From Mesobacillus jeotgali (GTDB taxonomy: Bacteria > Bacillota > Bacilli > Bacillales > Cytobacillaceae): 64,000 bases of DNA. A program made the position numbers and the translations under genes. The stretch covers positions 124,001 to 188,000 of the forward strand of contig NZ_FVZC01000008.1 in NCBI RefSeq assembly GCF_900166585.1. Direction: 5' to 3'. Positions 17,136 through 25,301 of this stretch are shown here, in pieces (position 1 is the first letter of the stretch; each line of letters starts with the position of its first letter). Under the pieces are notes generated by a model. The model was not told where the DNA came from, made no database searches, and saw nothing but the letters and a program-made list of their open reading frames with translations.

Positions 17136-17705
17136 TCAACGATCCTTCCAAAGGGGAATGAGAATCAGGATGAATGCTGCTATTACCAAAAAGGAACCAG
17201 TGCCAAGGTAGCTGTTTGTAATGAAGTTTGCCAGTGTGTTCTCGCCTAAAATCGGCGGGACAAATGGATCGACTTTTATGGGTGCTGTCGGGCTTAAGTC
17301 TGTTCCAAAGTCATGAAGCCAGCGGCGAAGATCCCAGACACCAAGCAGCCCGCCAATTGAAAATATTCCAATCAGGAAGTAAAGAATCATTTTCTTCCTC
17401 AGGATGGCGGTGATAAGTGTAAGCCCGGCCAACCCGCCAATTAAATATTTTAAGTAGTTAAGCTCTGGAAAGTTCTCTTCACTGAATCCTTTCATGCCGA
17501 TATAGTGGTTCAGTCCATTGACGATATCGATTTCGCCCTCCAGTTTGTCTGGGTAGACAATGATGTTCAATCCTTCTGGATATTGCGGTGCAAAGAACTC
17601 CATACCCCACCATGGGAAAAATAAAGATGCGGCTATCAATGCGGCTGCTGCAGCAATCAATCCAGAGGAGAGGATGGAGAGTTTTTTTCCGGCCAAGTGA
17701 ATCAC
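17136..17705 (-). CDS. nosB: NosB-like membrane protein of Gram-positive nos clusters
   Basis: A 189-residue membrane protein with about four hydrophobic segments: an N-terminal one ending in FFPWWGMEFF, two in the middle and one at the C-terminus. It carries an extracytoplasmic loop (NIIVYPDKLEGEIDIVNGLNHYIGMKG). Position between nosZ and nosD matches nosB in Bacillus and Geobacillus nos clusters, whose role is not established. The GTG at 17705 has AAAGG only one base upstream, so a TTG nine bases inside may be the true start. Upstream it is separated from nosZ by a terminator-like hairpin. Confidence 0.75.
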   Translation of the reverse strand: MIHLAGKKLSILSSGLIAAAAALIAASLFFPWWGMEFFAPQYPEGLNIIVYPDKLEGEIDIVNGLNHYIGMKGFSEENFPELNYLKYLIGGLAGLTLITAILRKKMILYFLIGIFSIGGLLGVWDLRRWLHDFGTDLSPTAPIKVDPFVPPILGENTLANFITNSYLGTGSFLVIAAFILILIPLWKDR

Positions 17706-17923
17706 GCCTTTCAGTTTGAAAGATTTAAGGCTCTTTTCTCAAACTTTGTTGCTATTGATGACAAAATAGGATGGAATTGCCTAAGTTTCTGCACAAAATG
17801 AACGCTTATGAAGAGAAAAGAGCTTGCCAACTTAGTACCGACCTACAAAATGGCTATAATCACGTTAAAATCGGCTTTAGGATTTTAACAACAATCTTTA
17901 CGAAAACAGCTAAGATTTAAAAG

Positions 17924-17963
17924 ATGTGAGGGTATCAGCATTCGAGGCGGATACCCTTCACAT
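17924..17963 (-). terminator. Terminator-like hairpin between nosZ and nosB
   Basis: Arms GTGAGGGTATC / GGATACCCTTCAC form a long stem, followed on the minus strand by TCTTTTAAATCTT. It probably attenuates read-through from nosCZ into nosBDYF. The remaining 17706-17920 stretch shows no clear operator. Confidence 0.75.
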
Positions 17964-17977
17964 TTATTAAATGGATC

Positions 17978-19849
17978 TTACGGTTTTACAAGGAAGTACC
18001 CGGTCATTTCCTGGTGCAGGGCTGAACAGAAGTTTGTGCAGTAGATTGGGAATGTTCCTGGTTTATCGGCGGTGAATTCTACTGTATTTGTCTGTCCCGG
18101 CTGTACCTCAATGTTCAAATCATAGCCATTGATGGCGAAACCGTGGGTAATGTCCTGGTCAAAGTCGATATTTGTCAGGTGGATAAAGACTTTATCTCCT
18201 TTTTTGACTTCGATTTGGTCAGGACGTTCCGCTTTTGCGTCAAAAATGAATTTCGAACGCATGGCGATTCCATAAACATGGACTTCGTTGCCTTTCCGTT
18301 CAATGCGTGTTTCCTCCTGGCTGTAAACGGCGTCAGGGTTCTTTTTATCCTTAGGGTACACTGTGATCGTTTTGATTTTATCGGCCTTGATCATTTGTGC
18401 GTAGTGCGGTTCCGGGTTGACCGGAGCAGATTGGATGACCTCCATCTTGTCGCCCCGCAGGTCGATCAGCTGCATCGATTCAGGATGGGAAGGTCCTACC
18501 GATAAATAGCTGTCTTTAGCGATTTTATTCAAAGCGATAATGTATTTTCCATCCGGTGCGACGGTATCGCCTTCAGCGGCAACAGAGTGGCCAGGAGAGT
18601 ACTGTACAGGCACCCGGTCAAGGGTTTCCCCAGTCTTCGGATCCCATTTTACGATTTCAGAAGAAATGAACATCGTTGTATAGGCCATCCCTTTATCATC
18701 AAATTGGGTATGAAGAGGCCCAAGGGCGTTTTCCGGGTTCACTTCTCTTTCCATAACGGACTCGTATTTAATGATTGGAATACCGTTACGTTCGCCTGCG
18801 AACTCTTTGTTTTGGATCGCCTTGAAGGCTTTTTCAAAAGAGAAAACGGTCATGGCCGGTGCCAGTTTTCCAGAGGCGATAAAGTGCTTTCCATCAGGAG
18901 TTACATCGACACCGTGCGGCGATTTAGCCACTGGAACCAGATACATGCCGCCTTTATGCTTTTCAGGGAAAATCATCTTCTGTCCGGTCACTTCATCATA
19001 TTTTCCGTCCTTGACCATTTGCTCTAGTTCTTTCCAGTTGAACAGGACAATAAAGTCACGGTCTGCCTGGGAAGCATTGATCTCCAGGTTGGTTGTTGCT
19101 TCTTCAGTATTATAAGTAGTCATGACTGCCCAGTCCTTGGATCCTTTTTTCCCGGCATCAGATAAATCATAGGACCATGGCGGAAGAGCAACCTGGTAGG
19201 CGATATTCAATTTTTCATTTTTGTCATCAAAAGTGACGGCGGACATGACACCGCGGTACTTCTCGCTATATTCGTCAAGCGGTGCATACTCTCTTCCGAT
19301 CGGCACTGCAAAACGGGTAGGCAGGAACATATACTCCGTGTTCTCGGTAACAAACGCAGCACAGTGCGGACCGCTCGTATTTGGAACGTCGATGATATCC
19401 TTGACTGTGAACGTTTCAAGGTTCATGACTGCTGCACGGCTGTTCCCTACATCGGTTGCAAACATGTATTTGCCATCATAATCACCATTTGTTTCGGAAA
19501 AGGCAGGGTGATGGAGATCTCCCCAGCTATAGCCGCCCATCATTTTTTTGGAGTGATTATCGAACCCGTAGCCAGTTGCTGAATCCGGGCTGAATACCGG
19601 TACCGTCCTGATATGCCTCATGGAAGGGACGCCATAAATGAACATTTGTCCTGAATGTCCCCCAGAAGCAAATAAGTAGTACTCATCTTTTTCACCAAAA
19701 GGAACATATACTTTTTCGGCATTCGTCTTGTTTTTGCTGCTGTTTGCAACTGCTTCGTTTTGGGTTCCAGGAGAAAAATCTGCGAAGAAAACAGTCGCTG
19801 CCAGGAGTCCGGTTGCAAGCCCCGAGGCGATTGGAATCCATTTTTTCAT
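17978..19849 (-). CDS. nosZ: Nitrous oxide reductase NosZ (clade II type, Sec signal)
   Basis: Copper enzyme that reduces N2O to N2 on the outside of the membrane, 623 residues. The N-terminal signal (KKWIPIASGLATGLLAATVFF) has no twin arginine, as in clade II enzymes exported through Sec. The beta-propeller that holds CuZ fills the middle. The C-terminal cupredoxin domain keeps the CuA ligands in CTNFCSALHQEM. A TTG precedes the ATG; the ATG is chosen, with AAGGTGG ten bases upstream. It is cotranscribed with the cytochrome nosC, from which it is separated by a dispersed repeat. Confidence 0.96.
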   Translation of the reverse strand: MKKWIPIASGLATGLLAATVFFADFSPGTQNEAVANSSKNKTNAEKVYVPFGEKDEYYLFASGGHSGQMFIYGVPSMRHIRTVPVFSPDSATGYGFDNHSKKMMGGYSWGDLHHPAFSETNGDYDGKYMFATDVGNSRAAVMNLETFTVKDIIDVPNTSGPHCAAFVTENTEYMFLPTRFAVPIGREYAPLDEYSEKYRGVMSAVTFDDKNEKLNIAYQVALPPWSYDLSDAGKKGSKDWAVMTTYNTEEATTNLEINASQADRDFIVLFNWKELEQMVKDGKYDEVTGQKMIFPEKHKGGMYLVPVAKSPHGVDVTPDGKHFIASGKLAPAMTVFSFEKAFKAIQNKEFAGERNGIPIIKYESVMEREVNPENALGPLHTQFDDKGMAYTTMFISSEIVKWDPKTGETLDRVPVQYSPGHSVAAEGDTVAPDGKYIIALNKIAKDSYLSVGPSHPESMQLIDLRGDKMEVIQSAPVNPEPHYAQMIKADKIKTITVYPKDKKNPDAVYSQEETRIERKGNEVHVYGIAMRSKFIFDAKAERPDQIEVKKGDKVFIHLTNIDFDQDITHGFAINGYDLNIEVQPGQTNTVEFTADKPGTFPIYCTNFCSALHQEMTGYFLVKP

Positions 19850-19904
19850 CAACCTTGCACCACCTTGTTTAGTTTAGTATCAGAAAGCATTTTTTACATT
19901 GAGG

Positions 19905-20036
19905 ATTGGCCAGCTCCAGCGCCTAGCCCCTCGAGACGTTTCGGTCCTGCCAACGAAGTCAAAAAGCAACTTCACTGGCAAGCCCTCCAACGCTTGTCGG
20001 GGGCTGACCAAGTCGCTTGCGCTTTTATTTTTTAGA
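19905..20036. repeat. Dispersed CCAGCTCC...GCGCTT intergenic repeat, copy in the nosC-nosZ gap
   Basis: Begins GGCCAGCTCCAGCGCCTAG, contains CCTCGAGACGTTTC, and ends with CTTGCGCTTTTA. Related blocks lie at 22878-23030 and 48185-48297, and a fragment at 36451-36467. No coding potential. Confidence 0.75.
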
Positions 20037-20483
20037 AGCTTCTTCTAAAAGCTTTACTACTTCAGAAATCTCTTGTTCTGATAGTGGATTTCCGCCAATA
20101 ACCCCCGACATGACAGCTGATGTAGGTTCTTTTAGGAACTGGTCAATCGGTTTTCCATGTTTTCCTTCAACATTTTCAAAAGCCTTGGATAAATCGGGGC
20201 CTGTTGCACCGCCAGTCAGATTTAGGGAAGAAACAGAATGGCAGCCAAGGCAGCCCTTGGACTTTAAAATGTTTTCATCTGCAGATACCGTTTCAGCAGC
20301 AGGCTGTTCTTCCTTCTTCTCTTGTTGACGATCGCTTGCCGGCTTGGATGGACTCTTTTCGGTTGTTGGTGCAGCGGCTTTATCACTGTTGCCGCCAATA
20401 ACCTCAAATGCGACATAACCGGCCCCAAGGCCAATCAAAGCGCTTACGATAAAAATGATTAAAGCTTTTTGCATGGACTTCAT
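20025..20483 (-). CDS. nosC: NosC-type membrane-anchored cytochrome c
   Basis: A 152-residue protein with an N-terminal membrane anchor (ALIIFIVSALIGLGAGYVAF), a Ser/Lys/Glu-rich linker, and one c-type haem domain with CLGCH near residue 83 and a later Met in SAVMSGVIGG as possible axial ligand. It probably feeds electrons to NosZ. The ORF opens at 20513, but the predicted transcription start (about 20505) lies downstream of that codon. ATG at 20483 or at 20474 are the choices; the GGGGG site is close to the first and eleven bases from the second. Confidence 0.88.
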   Translation of the reverse strand: MKSMQKALIIFIVSALIGLGAGYVAFEVIGGNSDKAAAPTTEKSPSKPASDRQQEKKEEQPAAETVSADENILKSKGCLGCHSVSSLNLTGGATGPDLSKAFENVEGKHGKPIDQFLKEPTSAVMSGVIGGNPLSEQEISEVVKLLEEASKK

Positions 20484-20511
20484 TACCCCCTTATCGAATG
20501 AATTCACTAAC

Positions 20512-20555
20512 ATCGTACATGGGGATGAGGGGTCAAAAGTGTGATGCAGTTCACA
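20512..20555 (-). promoter_or_regulatory. FNR-box promoter of the nos cluster
   Basis: TGTGATGCAGTTCACA at 20540-20555 fits the B. subtilis Fnr box TGTGA-N6-TCACA exactly. A weak TACGAT -10 lies at 20517-20512. That places the box centre about 42 bases before the expected transcription start, the standard position for an activator. Confidence 0.75.
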
Positions 20556-20771
20556 GTAAAATAGGGGAATTGTGAAAGGTATATGAACAGGGTGTGTCTA
20601 ATTTATGAAGTGGTTTTAAATCAATGGACCCCTATAAATCTTATTGAAGAGCAAAGCAATGAAAGAGAAGGGTATGAAAACAGGGGAGAAAGAGGATTTT
20701 TAAGTGTTTTGATGAATTAATAACATAATGCATTTCCTTTCATAATCAATCGAAAAGCAGGGAGTGATGGT

Positions 20772-21107
20772 TTGTTGAAGAAGAAAAAGCGGCTGATTCT
20801 ATCGATCGTCCCACTAGCTTTGGTTAGTGGACTTTTAATTTATGAGGCAAATTTAAAGGTGTACTCAAAAATAGATGCTCAAACCCTGGCCTATAATGAT
20901 AAGGAATTTTTTAAAGGATATGACACCTATAAAAAGTATTACGAGAATGGCGAGAGAAACTTTGAAATGGACAAATTGATTGGTAAAACAGACAAAAGCA
21001 GGTTTCCCGGGTTCAAAGAGTCCGTTTGGAGCATAAAGGGAGAATCGGAAAACAAAGTTGTTTTTGTGAAGGGGTTGATGGCAGAGGGAGTATATGAAAG
21101 GAAATAA
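20772..21107 (+). CDS. Small membrane-anchored protein of unknown function
   Basis: A 111-residue protein with a basic N-terminus and one membrane segment (LILSIVPLALVSGLLIYEA), then a hydrophilic extracytoplasmic part rich in Lys, Tyr and Glu (FFKGYDTYKKYYENGERN). I do not recognise the family. A GGAGTGATG site precedes tandem TTG codons used as start. It is monocistronic, converges with bshB2 and shares a bidirectional terminator with it. Confidence 0.65.
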   Translation: MLKKKKRLILSIVPLALVSGLLIYEANLKVYSKIDAQTLAYNDKEFFKGYDTYKKYYENGERNFEMDKLIGKTDKSRFPGFKESVWSIKGESENKVVFVKGLMAEGVYERK

Positions 21108-21136
21108 AAAATCCACCCGAAATTAGGTGGATTAAA
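21108..21136. terminator. Bidirectional terminator between the small membrane protein gene and bshB2
   Basis: Stem AATCCACC / GGTGGATT with an A run before it and AAAATTT after it. Confidence 0.75.
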
Positions 21137-21800
21137 ATTTATATGTCCAAAAACGTTCGTTATTCAGCCATGCCAATGTCTGCGGATCCTTTTCCTTGAG
21201 TTTCTCAGCCATTCCCTCAAGCATCAGTTCAGTCTGGGAACGGTGTGCACGGATTGCATCAAGCTTGATGTCGGCAACCGCACTGATATCATGGACAATA
21301 TCAGGTTCTCCAAGCTCTTCCACGCAATTCCGTGAAAATGCTACGCAATGCAGCTTCGGTCGATCTGCCTCACCAATTTTTTCCACAGCGCGCACGACGG
21401 CAGCCCCTGTAGCCTCATGGTCGGGATGGACAGAATATCCCGGATAGAAGGTGATGACAAGTGAAGGATTCAGTTCCGCAATCAACGAGGACATCAGGTT
21501 GGTAAGCATATTCTCATCCTCGAACTCAACCGTCTTGTCACGGAAACCCAGCATGCGCAAATCATTGATTCCGAGAGTCCTTGCTGCGTCCTTCAATTCC
21601 TTTTTTCGTATAGCAGGGAGGGTTTCCCGGTTCGCGAACGGGGGATTTCCCATATTTCGTCCCATCTGCCCGAGTGTCAAGCAGGCATATGTGACAGGTG
21701 TGCCCATATTGACATGGGATGCAATCGTTCCGGAAACCCCGAATGCCTCATCATCTGGATGAGGGAACACGACAAGTACTTGTCTTTCTTTTTCCATCAT
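21132..21800 (-). CDS. bshB2: Bacillithiol biosynthesis deacetylase BshB2
   Basis: A 222-residue zinc-dependent LmbE/PIG-L-type deacetylase that removes acetate from GlcNAc-malate in bacillithiol synthesis, in the cytoplasm. Zinc motif HPDDEAFG at residues 13-20 and HPDHEATG in the second half are present. An AGGAGA site lies before tandem ATG codons. The upstream yojF gene, 35 bases away, is the same partner as in B. subtilis yojF-yojG, which supports BshB2 over BshB1. Confidence 0.92.
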   Translation of the reverse strand: MMEKERQVLVVFPHPDDEAFGVSGTIASHVNMGTPVTYACLTLGQMGRNMGNPPFANRETLPAIRKKELKDAARTLGINDLRMLGFRDKTVEFEDENMLTNLMSSLIAELNPSLVITFYPGYSVHPDHEATGAAVVRAVEKIGEADRPKLHCVAFSRNCVEELGEPDIVHDISAVADIKLDAIRAHRSQTELMLEGMAEKLKEKDPQTLAWLNNERFWTYKF

Positions 21801-21835
21801 AAATCTCTCCTTTCAGTGAGACTGTCCAGAGTCTC

Positions 21836-22183
21836 TTATTCGAACGGTGTTTCGCTTATCTCAAGGGCAACAGCAAGCTTTCCGTTAAAATCATGCCCGG
21901 CCAGCAGCAGCCTTCCTTTGTCGTCAATTTCATAATGTGTGATTCCCTCGGCATAAACCCAGCCAAATGGAATCTTTAAACCGGCCCGATATGGACCTTC
22001 GCCAGTAATCTTCGCTCGTTCGTAGACCACTCTGGCATTGCGGATATACGCACCAGAAGAGAAGAATGACTCGTTATTGTGGGATGCGTAGGCACCATTT
22101 GTTGTTTCTAAATGAATATACACTTCTTTGTCTTTAAAGCGGTCCAGGGCTTCCTGGACATCTGTAATAATTACGGGATCCAT
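21836..22183 (-). CDS. yojF: YojF family protein (DUF1806), partner of bshB2
   Basis: A 115-residue soluble protein matching the YojF/DUF1806 family (ALDRFKDKEVYIHLETTNGAYASH, FNGKLAVALEISETPFE). Its function is unknown, but it is regularly encoded upstream of bshB2. AAGGAGG lies seven bases before the ATG at 22183; the TTG three bases earlier is also open. Confidence 0.9.
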   Translation of the reverse strand: MDPVIITDVQEALDRFKDKEVYIHLETTNGAYASHNNESFFSSGAYIRNARVVYERAKITGEGPYRAGLKIPFGWVYAEGITHYEIDDKGRLLLAGHDFNGKLAVALEISETPFE

Positions 22184-22451
22184 CAATATTCCTCCTTCCC
22201 GGGTTTCGATGTATTCAGTTTATAATAGCCGAACGGACAGTTCTCTATGTTAAAAATGGCTTTTTCATACTTCAGCCTTTCCATTTATCGCATAACTGCA
22301 GGCCTCTCGGCTGTTTTTCCATTATAAGAAACGATTATATCTATATTACTAAAAAATCTTTCTCAAAGCGAAATGTACGCTCGGAGGTTTTTACAGAAAG
22401 TGTTTAATGAGGGAGCCAAATGGAAATAGTGAAGAAAAAAGGAGGGAGCAT

Positions 22452-22808
22452 ATGGAGCACGCAAAAGCTTTATTGATTAAAGGCATCATGACATTTGTCG
22501 TCCTGCTTCTATTGTTGGGCAGCTATGCAGGAATCGGGGACATCTTGATTATCACCCTTGTTCTTGGAGCTGTATCCTACCTGGCCGGGGATTTGTTCAT
22601 TCTCCCAAAAACAAGCAATCTTACTGCTTCACTGGCAGACCTTGCCCTGTCATTTTTCGTCATATGGGGACTGGGGCTGATGCTGTTTGAACAGACCAAT
22701 GGTTTGATTGGGGCATCACTTTTTGCTGCAGTATTAATCGCATCAGGCGAGTGGTTCTTCCATAGTTATCTGGCAGATCGGGTTCTTCATATCAATCGGA
22801 AAATATAA
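22452..22808 (+). CDS. YndM-like membrane protein (DUF2512)
   Basis: A 118-residue integral membrane protein with four hydrophobic segments and the DUF2512/YndM pattern (LILPKTSNLTASLADLALSFFVIW, ASGEWFFHSYLADRVL). Function is unknown. The ORF is open to 22407, but GGAGGGAG is spaced for the ATG at 22452. A strong terminator follows. The 22184-22451 gap upstream shows no clear regulatory site. Confidence 0.82.
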   Translation: MEHAKALLIKGIMTFVVLLLLLGSYAGIGDILIITLVLGAVSYLAGDLFILPKTSNLTASLADLALSFFVIWGLGLMLFEQTNGLIGASLFAAVLIASGEWFFHSYLADRVLHINRKI

Positions 22809-22811
22809 TGA

Positions 22812-22842
22812 AAAAAAGGATGGCGGCTGCCATCCTTTTTGT
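22812..22842 (+). terminator. Terminator after the DUF2512 gene
   Basis: AAAAAGGATGGC / GCCATCCTTTTT with a four-base loop, symmetric and therefore possibly bidirectional. Confidence 0.9.
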
Positions 22843-22877
22843 TTTGTCAGAGTCAGTAAATATAAAGTTCACTTCGA

Positions 22878-23030
22878 CGATTGTCCAGCTCCGGTGCTTA
22901 GCCAGTTTTCATCCTTGAGAAGGCTTCATGGAGTATCTTGCGAGAAGCGTTAGCTTTGAGCAGCTCGAAACGCTTGTCCAGCTGCGGCTCCTAACTCCTC
23001 GAGACGTGTGTCCAGTGTCACCTCCGCTCT
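22878..23030. repeat. Dispersed CCAGCTCC-type repeat, two adjacent partial copies
   Basis: TTGTCCAGCTCCGGTGCTTAG begins near 22883, and CTTGTCCAGCTGCGGCTCC begins near 22974 and runs into CTCCTCGAGACGTG. They are related to the copy at 19905. The block fills the gap up to the pdxK stop. Confidence 0.65.
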
Positions 23031-23032
23031 TC

Positions 23033-23857
23033 TTATTCCCCGCGATTGCCGGCTGCATACTTGTTGTACGCAAGGTGCGCTGTTGGCCCTACATATTCGT
23101 TCAGCCTGAATCCATGTTTAATTGCTTCGGTGATGAACCCTTTTGCGACTTCAAGAGCTTCAGGGACGGTTTTGCCTTTTGCCAGCTGTGCTGTGATGGC
23201 GGATGCGAATGTGCAGCCTGCGCCATGTGTAAAGCTTGTTTCGACTTTTTCAGATTCGAATAAAGTGAAATCTTTTCCATCATATAGAAGATCGACAGCT
23301 TTTTCGTGATTCAGCTTGTTTCCGCCCTTGATCATGACGTTCTTCGCGCCAAGGTCATGGATTTTCACGGCTGCTTCCTTCATATCATCAACCGTCCGGA
23401 TTGGTCCTGTCTGAGCCAGCTGCCATGCTTCGAAAAGATTCGGAGTGACGACTGTTGCTCTTGGAAGCAGCAACTCCCTCATTGCATCTGTGTTCTCAGG
23501 CATGAGAACCTCATCTTCTCCCTTACATACCATGACTGGGTCGATGACAACCTTGTCCAATTTATACTCATCGATCTTGCGTGCAGAAAGCTCAATGATA
23601 TCGACTGTTCCAAGCATTCCTGTCTTCATCGCATCTATTCCAACGGAAAGAATTGTTTCCAGCTGCTTTTCGACAAGGTCAACCGGCTGCGGGAATACTT
23701 CGTGGTGCCAGTGGTTCTTTGGGTCCATCGTCACGATCGTCGTCAGAGCAGTCATTCCATATACGCCGAGCTCCTGGAACGTTTTAAGGTCAGCCTGGAT
23801 GCCCGCGCCGCCGCTTGTATCGGATCCTGCGATTGTCAGTACCTTTTTCAAACTCAT
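23033..23857 (-). CDS. pdxK: Pyridoxine/pyridoxal/HMP kinase PdxK
   Basis: Ribokinase-superfamily vitamin kinase of the ThiD2/PdxK type, 274 residues. The N-terminal GSDTSGGAGIQADLKTF, the middle VIDPVMVCKG and the C-terminal GAGCTFASAITAQLAKG (anion hole and catalytic Asp/Cys region) are all intact. The closest match I recall is B. subtilis PdxK (YwdB). GGAGG lies eight bases before the ATG at 23857. In B. subtilis this gene lies close to ung; here about 14 kb of formate dehydrogenase and Moco genes separate the two. Confidence 0.93.
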   Translation of the reverse strand: MSLKKVLTIAGSDTSGGAGIQADLKTFQELGVYGMTALTTIVTMDPKNHWHHEVFPQPVDLVEKQLETILSVGIDAMKTGMLGTVDIIELSARKIDEYKLDKVVIDPVMVCKGEDEVLMPENTDAMRELLLPRATVVTPNLFEAWQLAQTGPIRTVDDMKEAAVKIHDLGAKNVMIKGGNKLNHEKAVDLLYDGKDFTLFESEKVETSFTHGAGCTFASAITAQLAKGKTVPEALEVAKGFITEAIKHGFRLNEYVGPTAHLAYNKYAAGNRGE

Positions 23858-23931
23858 GTAAATTACCTCCATTTATAGAGTGGCGAAAGCCTGTCTTGTG
23901 GCATGACCATCACCTTGAACACTTTCTTATG

Positions 23932-23959
23932 ATTATACCAATTCTGTCTGAATAGACAA
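23932..23959 (-). promoter_or_regulatory. Promoter of pdxK
   Basis: On the minus strand, TTGTCT and a perfect TATAAT are separated by 16 bases, about 75 bases before the start codon. Confidence 0.65.
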
Positions 23960-24171
23960 AGAATTGGTTTTAGTAGAAGAAGGAATAGGAAAAAATTAAC
24001 TTTTGACAAATTTGTGGCATTGGCACGTTGACGTGATGAAAGTTACTGAGGGTAAAAATGAATTCCTATAGGATGGGTAATGGGTATTTTGATTCAGCTA
24101 TATTTTTTCGCAAAACGAAAATATTGATTTAAGACTTTGTTAAAAAAATAGACAATTTTCATCTATATTTT

Positions 24172-24193
24172 TGTAACAATTGAAGCGGTTACA
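24172..24193 (+). promoter_or_regulatory. Inverted repeat upstream of the formate dehydrogenase block
   Basis: TGTAAC-N10-GTTACA, a perfect six-base inverted repeat in the otherwise gene-free 23960-24451 stretch before fdhD. It could be an activator site, but no matching factor is known to me. The rest of the gap is A+T-rich, with no ORF I believe. Confidence 0.35.
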
Positions 24194-24451
24194 GCCACAT
24201 ATTATCCATTACATTTAAGGCATAGGGGTATTATTCCTTTTTCCATAGTGAAATGATTTTTAATATATGGATCAAACAGCTTATGTTTTACTTCTGTAGG
24301 ATAAACACTGCTGTAATCTGTGCTGCTCCATTGAAAGAGAGTTTTTAGAAGTTTGCAAGATTGATCACAGTCTTTCAAATCCACTGAACTGGAAGAATGT
24401 CGACTGCTGCACCGGACCCAATGATGAATGACAAGATAAGGGGTGAAGAAC

Positions 24452-25246
24452 ATGACTAAGAAAGGCTGTCCTGAAGAGTACCCAATTAGTCTCAAGCTGA
24501 ATGGATATGAGATAGCGGTCTTCCAGCTGACAAATCAGGATTTGGAAGACTGGGTATATGGCTACCTTTTTTCAGAAGGGTTAATTGATGGCCCAGATGA
24601 TGTTGTCAGTGTAAGTTTTAGCGAAAAGACTGGCACATTGAATGTGTCATTATGTAATTCCTTCGATCCTGAGCAAATGTTTTCGAAAAAGAAACACTAT
24701 ACAGCAGGCTGCGGCCGGGGTGTGACCTTCTTTTCGATGACAGACGTCAAGAAGTTCAATAAAGTGAATTCCGATGAAATTTATTCGCTGACATATTTAT
24801 TGAAAAAACGCGCGGAATTCGCGCAGAATTCGCCGTTATACCTGGAAACAGGCGGCATGCATGGTGCCTGTATCATCCTTGAGGATGGCAGCATCGAGGT
24901 CCGTGAAGACATCGGCAGGCATAATGCCGTCGACAAGATTATTGGCCACGCGATTCGAAAGCGTTTGCAGCCTGACCGGCTTGTCCTTTTGACGACCGGC
25001 AGGGTTTCATATGAAATGCTCTCAAAAGCAGCGAAATTTGGTTTTGCGGTCATCGGTTCCCGCACGGCTGCCACCAAGCAGGCAGTTCAGCTGGCTCGAT
25101 TCCTCCATATTGAGGTCGTCGGCTACCTTCGCGGGAAAATGGCGACGATTTATACATCAGCCGGGAGAATCAATGATGATTTGACTCCCCGTGCCGCTGC
25201 TGAAGACCTGCTTGAAAGGGGGGAAGCCCAGCAAGTATTGAATTGA
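24452..25246 (+). CDS. fdhD: Formate dehydrogenase accessory sulfurtransferase FdhD
   Basis: A 264-residue protein that passes sulfur from a cysteine desulfurase to the bis-MGD cofactor of formate dehydrogenase. Conserved blocks seen: YTAGCGRGVTF (active-site Cys), LETGGMHGACII, REDIGRHNAVDKIIGHA and TTGRVSYEMLSKAAKFG. The usual CxxC is CGRG here, so the second Cys is absent. The GTG at 24443 is in frame, but AAGGGG is better spaced for the ATG at 24452. It lies 55 bases before the catalytic subunit gene. Confidence 0.94.
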   Translation: MTKKGCPEEYPISLKLNGYEIAVFQLTNQDLEDWVYGYLFSEGLIDGPDDVVSVSFSEKTGTLNVSLCNSFDPEQMFSKKKHYTAGCGRGVTFFSMTDVKKFNKVNSDEIYSLTYLLKKRAEFAQNSPLYLETGGMHGACIILEDGSIEVREDIGRHNAVDKIIGHAIRKRLQPDRLVLLTTGRVSYEMLSKAAKFGFAVIGSRTAATKQAVQLARFLHIEVVGYLRGKMATIYTSAGRINDDLTPRAAAEDLLERGEAQQVLN

Positions 25247-25301
25247 CACTATCTGTGGGATTAGGGATGTTCATAGCAACTATTGGGAAGGAGAGAGAGA
25301 G

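Noticed and set aside
24202..24495. 97-residue minus-strand ORF upstream of fdhD
   Set aside because: It begins inside fdhD on the opposite strand and has no ribosome binding site or recognisable motif.
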